This document shows, in pieces, positions 53,964 to 62,895 of a DNA stretch of 64,000 nt. The DNA comes from Brachyspira hampsonii (GTDB taxonomy: Bacteria > Spirochaetota > Brachyspiria > Brachyspirales > Brachyspiraceae). Below the pieces are notes generated by a model. The model was not told where the DNA came from and ran no database searches. It saw nothing but the letters and a program-made list of their open reading frames with translations. The position numbers and the translations under genes are program-made. Within the stretch, counting starts at the first letter, position 1. Every line of letters starts with the position of its first letter. The stretch lies in NCBI RefSeq assembly GCF_001746205.1, contig NZ_MDCO01000006.1, positions 1 to 64,000 of the forward strand, written 5' to 3'.

Positions 53964-56738
53964 TTACCAAGACATCTGAAATCCGAAACCTACATATAAA
54001 TCATTTAAAGTAGGATAATTCACTATCGCATTTTTATCTAAAGTTGTAGGAAGTCTTAAAGCTAATAATATATAAGGTTCCCCTGTTACAATATTTTGAT
54101 AACCTGATATAGGAATGCTTGCATCAAATCCTACTTTTAAAGCTGCAGAATGCATGTATTCTTTTGAGAAATAAGCAAATCTATATAAAATAGAAGCAAA
54201 AAAATTATCAAAATATATATGACTTAAATTAAAATGAGAACTTAAATAACCTAAAATTTCAACATCACCGCCTAAAAAATAGTTTGATTTATATTTTTTA
54301 TTTTTTACATAAGCATAAAATTCCTCAGGTGCACTTACTTCTCTTGATCCGAATACTGTAGAGTTTCCATCAAATGCTGTATTTGTATAGAACGCATAAG
54401 AACCATAAAAACTTGCTCTTATAGGAACATATCTTGTTTGAAACTTTGTGCTGAAATCTATTGCAAATTTATTATATTTAATAGAGTATGTAGGAATAAC
54501 TGTAAGATTAACTAAATCATCTCTATATGGTTTGTCGGTTCTTACTCTGAATATCATTGACGCTTTGAGAGAAACATTTAAAGTCCAAGAAGAATATTTC
54601 CAAGTAAATGCTGATGATGTATTGGTTTGAGGATTAACAAATTCTGAAAATAAAGCCCCTGAAATCGTAGGTTCAATATTAAAATATAATTTATCGCTTT
54701 CTGTATTAAGCTCAAACTTCATAGAAAGATAACTATTCAATCTCCAATAATTTAAAGAAGAATATACAACATCGCTTTTAAATCCGAAGTACAAAGGATA
54801 AATCATACTAAAAGATGTAACTGATAATTCTGTTTGCAGAAAGTTGGAAGGTATATCATATCCAAGCCATATTAAAGCCAAATTATTTGCAGAAGGCGAA
54901 GATACTACAGATAATATACCAAGCCCATTTATAAGAAAAGGAAAACTATCACTCATCTGCGGCAGAGGAACCCACATGCTCCAAGGCCTAAAATATTTAA
55001 AACTATTATAATTGCCAAGCTCCATTTGAGGAGTAAACTCATATTTATTAATTGTTTTATCAGTGTATGTGAAATTTTTTGTTTGAGATGTATCGTCTGT
55101 ATATTTCATAAGCCTGTCAAATTCTGAAAATCTTCCTTTATAATAAATACTCTCTCCAGCATATACAGCAGAAAATACTCCTCCTGAATAGTCTTTTGTG
55201 TATAGCTTAATGCTGTTATTGTCTAAATCAATTTCTCCTAGCTTATAAAATCTGTCATTATTATTATACGAAAAAAGAAGTTTATTATTTGAGTATTTTA
55301 AATAGCGTACATAGTTAAGAGTATTATCCTTTGTATCAATATATTTTAATGTTTTGTTATTATAATTAAATACTGCTATATGTTTTACTCCGTTATCTGT
55401 AACTATCAATGCTATATTATTATCATCAATAACCGCAGGAAAACCGTATCCGAAATTATCATTTGCCTGTAATAAAATTTCTTTTTCATCGTTTTCATTT
55501 ATGTACACTAAAATAGAGTTATGCAGATCCTTTGATATTCCTATAATCCCATTTCTAAAATATCTTGCATACTGAATATCAAACCATTTTCTTTTAGTTC
55601 TAGTTTTTTTATTTAAATCATATTCTTTTACAATGTATTTATAAAGTCCTCCGTTATACATATATGACACTATTAAGGCATTGCTTCCGTCTTTTGATAT
55701 ATCCAAACTTTCAGAGCTTTTATCTATTAAAAACTCAAGTTTCAAATCTTTTTTATTATTTTCATTATTTCTTTTTTCTTTATATGAATATAATGCTCCA
55801 ATATCTCCGTCTATATAGTATAAAGTATCATTGTATGATGCAATATCATTAATAAAAGTTTCTTTATCATTTACTCTTAACTCTTCGCTTGGATTAATAT
55901 TTGTAAGCACCAAATAGTTTTGAAAGTCCGACCATATCTCAGTAAATTTTATTCCATATACTTTTTTAAAAGATCCGTAAACTCCAGAGTTATAAATAAG
56001 AAATGAAAAGCTAAGACTAGTCTGCATTTTTTTCCAAAACTCATTGTATTTCTCCATTCCAAATCTTTCCTGCAGATATTTTGAGAAAAGTCCTCCATAT
56101 TCATAATATACATCTCCATAAGGGCTTTTACTCCATAAATAAGATGTTTGAATTGGCGTTCTAAAATTGCCTTCAAATATATCCTGTCTTAATCTCTGTT
56201 TAATAAGCGGATCATTAGCCCTTCCAAGTCCTGTAAAACTTTCCATACTCACAGGAGCACCCTCTATCATAAAAGGCATAGCATTAAGATGCACAAAAGA
56301 AGCCCAATTTCCCATCACCTTAGTTGCAAGCCCTGTATTTTCTGATGCCATAGTTAGTAAATGAGTAAGTTCATGTATAAATACTGTTTCAAAGTTATTA
56401 TTATAACTAGTGAAATTTTCGTCCATATTAGTATCATATAGAATCAGTGTTGAATATGGTATTATCATTGCTGATGAATTAAAAATATTAAAGTCTGGAG
56501 TGATAGTTATAGGTATTTTTCCTCTTACTGTGCTATTTAAAATTTTAGAATATTTATAGTATATATCATCCGCTACTTTTGCCAGATTCTCAGCTGTTCT
56601 TCTGGACTCTATAGGAAAGATTATTTCAAATTTTTCTGTTTGTATAGTATATAATTTTCTAAACGGTTTGAAAACTTGAGGGTAAAGATTAGCCACCATA
56701 ATAAGAATTAAAGCAAAAAATAAAACAGTTTTTTTCAT
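53964..56738 (-). CDS. Large exported protein: HExxH metallopeptidase-like, propeller-like and outer-membrane barrel regions
   Basis: About 924 residues from the preferred start at 56,738 (MKKTVLFFALILIMVANLYP, a Sec signal peptide; an earlier in-frame ATG 39 bases upstream gives no signal). Near residue 125, FIHELTHLLTMAS is an HExxH zinc motif, and YYEYGGLFSKYLQE about 80 residues on could give the second Glu ligand of gluzincins. Residues about 280-560 carry repeated YDLN/short-strand segments like a beta-propeller. The last 300 residues are amphipathic strands and end GFGFQMSW, an aromatic terminus typical of outer-membrane barrels. It could be an outer-membrane-anchored peptidase; the enzyme activity is inferred from the motif alone. 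Confidence 0.6.
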   Translation of the reverse strand: MKKTVLFFALILIMVANLYPQVFKPFRKLYTIQTEKFEIIFPIESRRTAENLAKVADDIYYKYSKILNSTVRGKIPITITPDFNIFNSSAMIIPYSTLILYDTNMDENFTSYNNNFETVFIHELTHLLTMASENTGLATKVMGNWASFVHLNAMPFMIEGAPVSMESFTGLGRANDPLIKQRLRQDIFEGNFRTPIQTSYLWSKSPYGDVYYEYGGLFSKYLQERFGMEKYNEFWKKMQTSLSFSFLIYNSGVYGSFKKVYGIKFTEIWSDFQNYLVLTNINPSEELRVNDKETFINDIASYNDTLYYIDGDIGALYSYKEKRNNENNKKDLKLEFLIDKSSESLDISKDGSNALIVSYMYNGGLYKYIVKEYDLNKKTRTKRKWFDIQYARYFRNGIIGISKDLHNSILVYINENDEKEILLQANDNFGYGFPAVIDDNNIALIVTDNGVKHIAVFNYNNKTLKYIDTKDNTLNYVRYLKYSNNKLLFSYNNNDRFYKLGEIDLDNNSIKLYTKDYSGGVFSAVYAGESIYYKGRFSEFDRLMKYTDDTSQTKNFTYTDKTINKYEFTPQMELGNYNSFKYFRPWSMWVPLPQMSDSFPFLINGLGILSVVSSPSANNLALIWLGYDIPSNFLQTELSVTSFSMIYPLYFGFKSDVVYSSLNYWRLNSYLSMKFELNTESDKLYFNIEPTISGALFSEFVNPQTNTSSAFTWKYSSWTLNVSLKASMIFRVRTDKPYRDDLVNLTVIPTYSIKYNKFAIDFSTKFQTRYVPIRASFYGSYAFYTNTAFDGNSTVFGSREVSAPEEFYAYVKNKKYKSNYFLGGDVEILGYLSSHFNLSHIYFDNFFASILYRFAYFSKEYMHSAALKVGFDASIPISGYQNIVTGEPYILLALRLPTTLDKNAIVNYPTLNDLYVGFGFQMSW

Positions 56739-56901
56739 AAATAAATGATAGTATATTATAGTTTGGCATTTTTGCAATAAATTGTTATATATATCTTAAT
56801 TATAATTTTAAAAAATTAAAGGAATAAAAAATATTAGATTGCTGACTTAAGAGTGCATAACACTAAAAATAAAATTTAAATAAAAACAGCAGTATAACTA
56901 T

Positions 56902-57327
56902 TTATTTTTTATTTACAATATAAATTCCAAAATAAATTATTAGCAATCCTATAACAATGCTTAATATATAAGAAATACTATCAGAAATCGGAAGTTTTAT
57001 ATTTTTTGGTTCATCAGGATCATACCATAAAGGCAATTCATCGCCTACTTTTCTAAATGGATAATGACTTCTTAAAGCAGCATATAATGTTCCATGATTA
57101 TCAGCTTCATAACTTATTACCATTACCTTTTTATATCTAATTTTTCTAGGGTTATATACTATTTTTTTTCTATCTAACTTTTCAACCACTCCTACAGTAT
57201 GAATATAATTTCTTGTATTAATAAAAGAAAAGAATCCTACTACCCCCTCAAAAGTTAAAGCTATTCCTGCAAAACATACCAATATTTTTTCTATAATTGA
57301 AATAATTGAAATTTTTTTTCTATTCAT
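56902..57327 (-). CDS. DUF3592-type membrane protein
   Basis: The 141-residue protein has a membrane helix at about 11-34, a soluble beta-rich middle (VEKLDRKKIV, VISYEADNHG, YPFRKVGDELPLWYDPDEP) and a C-terminal membrane helix (IVIGLLIIYFGIYIV). The GDE-x-P-x-WYDPxxP motif is characteristic of DUF3592 proteins. Function unknown. It lies upstream of a metallopeptidase-like gene and downstream of a DUF4234 gene, all on the minus strand. Confidence 0.75.
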   Translation of the reverse strand: MNRKKISIISIIEKILVCFAGIALTFEGVVGFFSFINTRNYIHTVGVVEKLDRKKIVYNPRKIRYKKVMVISYEADNHGTLYAALRSHYPFRKVGDELPLWYDPDEPKNIKLPISDSISYILSIVIGLLIIYFGIYIVNKK

Positions 57328-57433
57328 TATTAGAACTCCAATATCTTTTAATAATATATGAAATTTAAAACAATATTATTTTTTCATTAAAATAGCTTAG
57401 TATTATATTTCATTTGCAATGCTTTTATTTGGG

Positions 57434-58009
57434 TTAATCTATTTTGTTATTGTATTTTTTACTTCTAATTTTTTCCCATATAGAGTTTAATTTTTTCTGC
57501 ATAATTATATCTGGAATAATCAAAGAGGCAGTAATTACAAAAATAATAATAAAACCGCCAAATATAGTACCCAAAAATATTAATAATGCTTCAGGGTTAT
57601 CAATTAAATCAATAAAGTTGAAATCACTATAAGCTAAAGCCATACCGCTTACAAGTACTCCTGTAACAAAAGCAAATATTAAAGCTCCTATAATAGGAAC
57701 TCCTGCTAATAATACAATAATACTTGCAGTCATAACTATTTGAGTTTTATCGTCTTTATCATTTTCATCTATTTTTAACGCTATTTCTTTATGAATAATA
57801 TTTCCGTATTTATTATACCAATATATTGTATAGAGATTACAAGTCATAACAGAAAGTAAAAGCTCCAAAGCAGGGGATATATCTTTTCTTTTTGTAAACT
57901 TCTCTACTTCTAAAGTAATATAATAAACCCAATAGTAATGGTATATTCCTAAAGTAAAGAAGTTTAGAATAAACATTGTAGGAATTGATCTTACAGCCCC
58001 TATATTCAT
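57434..58009 (-). CDS. DUF4234-type membrane protein, copy 1
   Basis: The 191-residue protein begins with the DUF4234 pattern: FILNFFTLGIYHYYWVYYIT, then a charged loop, then LLSVMTCNLYTIYWYNKYG, followed by two further membrane helices. A smaller homologue lies at 59.9 kb. These proteins have unknown function. The start at 58,009 has AGGAAAC upstream; immediately before it lie three 69-bp tandem repeats, so its leader is unusual and its expression may depend on repeat number (inference). Confidence 0.7.
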   Translation of the reverse strand: MNIGAVRSIPTMFILNFFTLGIYHYYWVYYITLEVEKFTKRKDISPALELLLSVMTCNLYTIYWYNKYGNIIHKEIALKIDENDKDDKTQIVMTASIIVLLAGVPIIGALIFAFVTGVLVSGMALAYSDFNFIDLIDNPEALLIFLGTIFGGFIIIFVITASLIIPDIIMQKKLNSIWEKIRSKKYNNKID

Positions 58010-58020
58010 ATTGTTTCCTA

Positions 58021-58220
58021 TTGTTGTTATGCTCGCTTCGCCTTAAATAAGCTAGTGAGTAAACTCACTAGCTGGCTTAGCTCGCTTGGTTGTTGTTATG
58101 CTCGCTTCGCCTTAAATAAGCTAGTGAGTAAACTCACTAGCTGGCTTAGCTCGCTTGGTTGTTGTTATGTTCGCTTCGCCTTAAATAAGTCAGTGAGCAA
58201 ACTCACTAGATGGATTGGCT
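58021..58220 (-). repeat. 69-bp tandem repeat, almost three copies, in the leader of the DUF4234 gene
   Basis: TTGTTGTTATGCTCGCTTCG recurs at 58,021, 58,090 and 58,159, exactly 69 bases apart; copies 1 and 2 are identical, copy 3 is diverged. Each of the first two holds a 10-bp palindrome AGCTAGTGAG-TTTA-CTCACTAGCT (as read on the minus strand). On the plus strand the array is also an open frame of 23-residue repeats, but this looks incidental. Confidence 0.9.
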
Positions 58221-58303
58221 CACTTTTTTATTATTACTATGTAGCCTGTAAATTGTGCATACTTCGTCAGCACGCAAAGTATTGGCTTATAGCCTTTCTA
58301 TTT

Positions 58304-58720
58304 TTAATTATATCTAGTTTTTATCTGCGAACCATGAACAAAGCCATGAATTGCATCTTTTCCATCTTTAGCATTCGGAGGCATATAATATACTTCACAG
58401 CTGTTATTAACATCCATCTCGAAGTACCATTCTAAGTCTTGAGTAGGTCTGATATAAAGCTCTGTATAAGCACCCCAAGCTAAGCTATGTTTTACTTTAG
58501 GATCAGTAGGACCGCCAACAGCGTTAGCAGTTAGTTTTCCATCATAAGCAGCAGTATAACCTAAAGAAGGTTCAACATATAAAGTAACTATATCACTGTT
58601 AGCAGTTATACCCAATACAGCAGCAACTGATACTTTATAAGGATTTTTATCCCATTTAGTATTTTTTTGTACATAAACAGTGTCTGCAATAGGTTCTACT
58701 GCTCTAACCTCTGTTCCGAT
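58304..58720 (-). pseudogene. C-terminal part of a Brachyspira surface-protein-like gene
   Basis: The minus-strand frame from 58,720 reads IGTEVRAVEPIADTVYVQKN, VSVAAVLGITANSDIVTLYV, then YTELYIRPTQDLEWYFEMDV and ends KDAIHGFVHGSQIKTRYN; a stop codon lies directly upstream, so the N-terminal half and signal peptide are missing. Repeated amphipathic strands suggest an outer-membrane barrel. It is homologous to the fragment at 24.8 kb in the last 25 residues. The family resembles Brachyspira variable surface proteins; identification is moderate. A lone C-terminal half is most simply a decayed gene or a recombination donor. Confidence 0.65.
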
Positions 58721-59034
58721 TTATATAGATTTAGTTAATGGTTTTATTTATATTCCTGAACTTTCCACAGGCTTAATTAAAAAAGTATAGTTAGCCAACT
58801 AATAAATTATATAGACTTACAAAATAATTTTAAAAAATATATATAATAATATATAAATATTTTATAATATGAATAAAAATTAGTAATTTTTTTTAATTAA
58901 AACAAATTTCTACTTTTACATTTATTTTTTTACAGCAATATTATCATTTGGTTTTATAATATATATTGACTTTTTATTTATTATTAATAAAATATATATT
59001 ATAAATATAATTATTCATTATAAGGAGAAAAAGA
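58721..59034. other. AT-rich intergenic region with a tiny ORF tail
   Basis: About 310 bases. A 23-codon plus-strand stretch ending at TAG 58,788-58,790 (IDLVNGFIYIPELSTGLIKK) has no start and may be the last codons of a lost gene abutting the surface-protein remnant. The remainder is AT-rich. TTGACT at 58,966 could be a -35 for the next gene, but no well-spaced -10 is clear. Confidence 0.4.
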
Positions 59035-59544
59035 ATGAAAAAATTTATAATTTTCTTGTTTCTATTTGTTTTATTATTCTCATTATTCTGTTATGGTCAG
59101 GCTTCATATAATACACCAAATGAAAAAGAGTATGCTAGTCTTAAAGAGATAGTAGAAGCCATAAAGGAGATTATAAATGAATATAAGCAAGGTAAACGTG
59201 CTTATTTCTTAGAAAATAATGCCCAATTATTTGCTTCTAAAGATGATGCACTGTTTAATAATTTAAAAAACAATCCTGAATTATTCACAGTTCTTGAAAA
59301 TAACCCTGAACTATTTAATATTATTGATCAAAATCCGCAATTATTTGTTAATATCTTATTAGATGAGCAAAAATTGCAAGAATTTATTTTTAGTCCTTTT
59401 ACATTCTGGAAAGATCATGAATGGGGTTATGGAGACGGAAGAGCTTCTATAAATATTAATAATGAGTCTTTATTTAATTCTACTTCTCAAAGAGAAGAAA
59501 ATTACACTGTTCAATTATGGAAAGAATGGGGTATAATGAAATAA
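59035..59544 (+). CDS. Exported protein with NPELF repeats
   Basis: The 169-residue protein has a signal peptide (MKKFIIFLFLFVLLFSLFCYGQ), a Lys/Glu helix, then repeats of about 11 residues centred on N-(N/P)-(P/A)-(E/Q)-L-F: NNAQLF, NNPELF, NNPELF, QNPQLF (about 55-110), and a C-terminal region rich in aromatic residues. AAGGAG precedes ATG. I do not recognise a family. It is followed by an ankyrin-repeat remnant. Confidence 0.6.
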   Translation: MKKFIIFLFLFVLLFSLFCYGQASYNTPNEKEYASLKEIVEAIKEIINEYKQGKRAYFLENNAQLFASKDDALFNNLKNNPELFTVLENNPELFNIIDQNPQLFVNILLDEQKLQEFIFSPFTFWKDHEWGYGDGRASININNESLFNSTSQREENYTVQLWKEWGIMK

Positions 59545-59595
59545 AAATATTAATTATGAATAATAAAACATATAAAGGGTTATTGTAGTTTATAC

Positions 59596-59802
59596 TGCAG
59601 TAACTCTATATTTGCTTCCAAACTTCATAATATAAAAGTGGCAGAACTTCTAATACAAAAAGGTGCAGATATAAATGTAACAAATGAGGATGGAGAGACA
59701 CCTTTAATGTATGCTTCTAAAGTTCATAATGAGAAAATAAAAAATTTTACTTACAGACCCCGCCCTTTATATTTTTTAGCTTGTTTAGAAAATTATATTT
59801 AA
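59596..59802 (+). pseudogene. Ankyrin-repeat remnant ended by a repeat element
   Basis: A plus-strand frame reading ASKLHNIKVAELLIQKGADI, then NVTNEDGETPLMYASKVHNE is a clear ankyrin repeat unit (A-x-LL-x-x-GAD-x-N, then DG-x-TPL-x-A). There is no start codon with a ribosome site, and after about 45 codons the frame runs into a half-copy of the composite core repeat and stops within it. Ankyrin proteins are common in Brachyspira; this is a fragment of one. Confidence 0.75.
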
Positions 59803-59847
59803 ATTTCCTTAAATGCTTATATAGAATTTATAAGCACCCGCCCAAGT
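59738..59847. repeat. Right half of a core element
   Basis: AAAAATTTTACTTACAGACC followed by CCGCCC to ACCCGCCCAAGT corresponds to the centre-to-right-end half of the 213-219 bp cores. The left half is replaced by the ankyrin remnant, so the break is at the central palindrome. Confidence 0.75.
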
Positions 59848-59881
59848 GCTGATTAGGTTAATAATATTTTACTATGTTCTA

Positions 59882-60262
59882 TTATTCTGAATCATTATCT
59901 GAATATTTAGTAAAAATAATATTAAGTTTAGATTGAAGAGCTATAATAGAATAAATATATCCAAAAGGTATAAATAGCAGTATAGCCAAAACAACAGCAT
60001 TTTCACCATAACTGTCTAATTCAGCCTTTTTACTCATATCATTAAATACTATTGTTCCATATTTATAAAACCAATATATAGAGAATAATCCGCATGTTAT
60101 TATTGATAAAACTAGACTCAATGTTGGGTTAATATATTCCTGTTCCATATAATTATTAACATCATTTGTTGTAACATAAATCCAATAAATAAAATATATA
60201 CCGCATGTTATTATTGATAAAATTGCTACAGTTAATAATGATTTAGCTTGAAAATTCTTCAT
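59882..60262 (-). CDS. DUF4234-type membrane protein, copy 2
   Basis: The 126-residue protein has the same two-helix signature as the copy at 57.4 kb: AILSIITCGIYFIYWIYVTT and VLSIITCGLFSIYWFYKYG, then one more membrane helix, and an acidic C-terminus (YSDNDSE). No ribosome site of high quality was noted. Function unknown. It lies just past the half core element. Confidence 0.7.
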   Translation of the reverse strand: MKNFQAKSLLTVAILSIITCGIYFIYWIYVTTNDVNNYMEQEYINPTLSLVLSIITCGLFSIYWFYKYGTIVFNDMSKKAELDSYGENAVVLAILLFIPFGYIYSIIALQSKLNIIFTKYSDNDSE

Positions 60263-60430
60263 AATGTATCACTTAAAGACTATTTTTTATTTAGTTTAAT
60301 ATATAAAAATGTATAAGTCAATTATAACTTTATTATGAATAATAAAAAATCTAAATAAATTCCGCTTGCAATGTTATATATATTATAGTATCATATATAG
60401 TATAATATAATTATGTTAATATGGTGCTAA

Positions 60431-62800
60431 ATGTTTAAGAAAAACAAACAAGAAAATAACAATAACGGTGTTAAAAAGAAAAAATCCAAATTAAAAAAAT
60501 TTATACTAACTATTTTTATTATATGTTTATTTGTATTTGTTGCAGTAGGCATAGTTGGAATATACTTTGTAGGCGGCGTATATAAAGATTGGGTGGCCAG
60601 AAGAGATCAAAGTATGGCTATGCTTGAAGAATACTATGATATAATAGTTATAAGAGGTAATGAAAAAAGGATAAGATATTTTAATCCTTTAAATCCTTTT
60701 GGGGATTCTCCTCCTACAAAAATATACGATAGAAATAATATATTGATAGGCGAATATATGCCTCCTGCTTATGAGGTTGTTAATGTAGATGATATTAATC
60801 CTCTTTTGGAACAAACATTGCTTTTAATGGAGGATCAGAAATTCTATTCTCATAAAGGTATTAACTATTTCAGAACAGCTTATTTAGGTGTACAAACTAT
60901 TTTAACAAGAAGAATAGTCGGCGGCGGCTCTACACTTACTCAGCAGTTAGCTAAGCTATTATTTACAAAAAGTGAAAGAACTATAGAAAGAAAACTTTTT
61001 GAAATGTTTGCGGCAAGAGAGATAGAACAGAAATATACAAAAAAAGAAATTTTAGCAATGTATTTTAATACTGTTTATCTTGGAGACGGAAACTACGGAT
61101 TTGAAGCAGCAGCCAATCATTATTTCAATAAACCTCTAAGACAATGCAGATTATTAGAATATGCTATATTAGTCGGCATGCTTCCTAACCCTACATACTA
61201 TTCTATAGTCAATAATCCTGATAACAGCAGGAAAAAAGTAGAGCAGATATTATCAAGACTTGTGAAAAATAATATTATAGATAAACAGACTATGGAATCT
61301 GAACTTGCTTTATTTGATAAAGAATACACTAATATAAACAAGCAGGTGAAAGGTGCCCAATGGAAAATGACAGTAAATAGAACTCCTTATGTCAATGAAT
61401 ATGTAAGACAGGAATTATTAAATTATTTTAATAAAGATGAGCTTGCCTTATCCGGTCTTAAAATATATACAACAGTAAATGAAAGATATTATAGAGTTGC
61501 AGATTCTGTAATGAAAGAAAATATAAGAAACTTACAGACTAGTTCATCAAATAGAAGCTATCAAGGTGCAATGGTATCAATAGATCCTAAAACAGGCGGA
61601 ATACTTGTTATGATAGGAGGCGACGGATACACATTGCAAAATCAATTTAACAGAGCAGTACAGGCAAAAAGACAAATAGGCAGTGTAATAAAACCTTTTA
61701 TATATTTATATGCATTTGAGGGTGGAGCACAGCCATTTTCCACTATGCTTGATACCAATTACAGCTATCCTCAGGGTACAGGAAAGCCGGCATACTCACC
61801 TAGAAACTTTGACAGAAGGTATAGAGGGGAAATGACTTTAGAAACAGCTTTATCAAAATCAATTAATACAATAGCGGTTAAATTATTAAATGATATAGGG
61901 CTTTCTTATTTCATAGAGCATTCAAGAGAGTTTTTCGGAGAAAATGCTTATATACCGAATGCTTTATCTATAGGTTTGGGAACTATGGAAATGAGTCCTC
62001 TTAATTTGGCATCTGCTTATAGTGCATTGGCTAATGGCGGTATTAAATATGAGCCTTATATTGTAGATAAAATAATTGATATAGACGGTAATGAACTTAG
62101 TGTTACAGCTTTGGTTGATAGAACGCCTCATAAAATAAGTTCAACTTCACCATCATCTTATTATTTTTTAAATACTACTTTACAGAAAGTTATAGCACCG
62201 GGAGGAACCGCATATAGAAGTGCTAATACTTACGGCTTTAAATATCCTTCATATTCTGCTAAAACAGGAACAACAAGCGAACATAGAGATAATTGGTTTG
62301 CTGCATATAATGATGAAATAGTTACAATTACTTGGATAGGCAGCGATAGAAATGATTTGCTTCCAAATAATGTAACAGGAGGAGCTACTACTGCTTTGGC
62401 AACTTTTCAATATCTTAATGCAATTACTCCTCAATCTAAAAGAGAATTTAATTGGCCTATACCTGATGATGTATTAGTAGTAGAAATTTGTCAGGATTCA
62501 GGTCTTCCTAGAAATCATACCTGTGTAAATGTTGCTCCTCTAACTGTTGGAGGAAATGTTGATTTGTCTACCCAATGTCCTATAGATCATCTTAGAACGG
62601 GTACGGTTAGAAATGAGGATACCAATGACACTATGATAGAAGATGATGGAGATTTTTATTATACACCTTTAGATGAAAATACCAATAGCTATGATAGTAA
62701 TCAAAATAATAATACTCAAAACAACAATCAAAATAATAATATATACATGCTTCCTGAAGATAATATAGAAGATCCTAGCTTAGGTAATATAAGGAGTTAA
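60431..62800 (+). CDS. Bifunctional penicillin-binding protein 1A
   Basis: The 789-residue protein is a class A PBP: short cytoplasmic Lys-rich head, membrane helix at 24-49, glycosyltransferase domain with catalytic Glu134 in EDQKFYSHKG and GGSTLTQQLAKLLF, and a transpeptidase domain with SxxK (Ser418-Val-Ile-Lys421), SxN (Ser477-Ile-Asn479) and KTGTT (Lys611). It polymerises lipid II and cross-links peptidoglycan at the inner membrane. The C-terminal 50 residues are Asn/Asp-rich low complexity. It is monocistronic, between unrelated genes. Confidence 0.95.
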   Translation: MFKKNKQENNNNGVKKKKSKLKKFILTIFIICLFVFVAVGIVGIYFVGGVYKDWVARRDQSMAMLEEYYDIIVIRGNEKRIRYFNPLNPFGDSPPTKIYDRNNILIGEYMPPAYEVVNVDDINPLLEQTLLLMEDQKFYSHKGINYFRTAYLGVQTILTRRIVGGGSTLTQQLAKLLFTKSERTIERKLFEMFAAREIEQKYTKKEILAMYFNTVYLGDGNYGFEAAANHYFNKPLRQCRLLEYAILVGMLPNPTYYSIVNNPDNSRKKVEQILSRLVKNNIIDKQTMESELALFDKEYTNINKQVKGAQWKMTVNRTPYVNEYVRQELLNYFNKDELALSGLKIYTTVNERYYRVADSVMKENIRNLQTSSSNRSYQGAMVSIDPKTGGILVMIGGDGYTLQNQFNRAVQAKRQIGSVIKPFIYLYAFEGGAQPFSTMLDTNYSYPQGTGKPAYSPRNFDRRYRGEMTLETALSKSINTIAVKLLNDIGLSYFIEHSREFFGENAYIPNALSIGLGTMEMSPLNLASAYSALANGGIKYEPYIVDKIIDIDGNELSVTALVDRTPHKISSTSPSSYYFLNTTLQKVIAPGGTAYRSANTYGFKYPSYSAKTGTTSEHRDNWFAAYNDEIVTITWIGSDRNDLLPNNVTGGATTALATFQYLNAITPQSKREFNWPIPDDVLVVEICQDSGLPRNHTCVNVAPLTVGGNVDLSTQCPIDHLRTGTVRNEDTNDTMIEDDGDFYYTPLDENTNSYDSNQNNNTQNNNQNNNIYMLPEDNIEDPSLGNIRS

Positions 62801-62895
62801 AATAATAAAGGGAGTTTTTTAAAGCTTCATTACATTTTTTTATTATAAATTAATTAGCATTAAAATTAATTATATAAAGCAGTATCTTTATTAAA

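Noticed and set aside
58021-58220. Possible CRISPR array
   Set aside because: The repeats are contiguous 69-bp tandem copies without spacers, and no cas genes are present.
58055-58435. Plus-strand ORF over the 69-bp repeats
   Set aside because: Its 23-residue repeats follow the tandem array and its right half is the antisense of the surface-protein fragment; there is no ribosome site.
58705-58722. CTCTGTTCCGAT resembles the end of an Illumina adapter (CTCTTCCGATC)
   Set aside because: The match is imperfect and the bases encode part of the surface-protein fragment in frame, so it is most likely coincidental.
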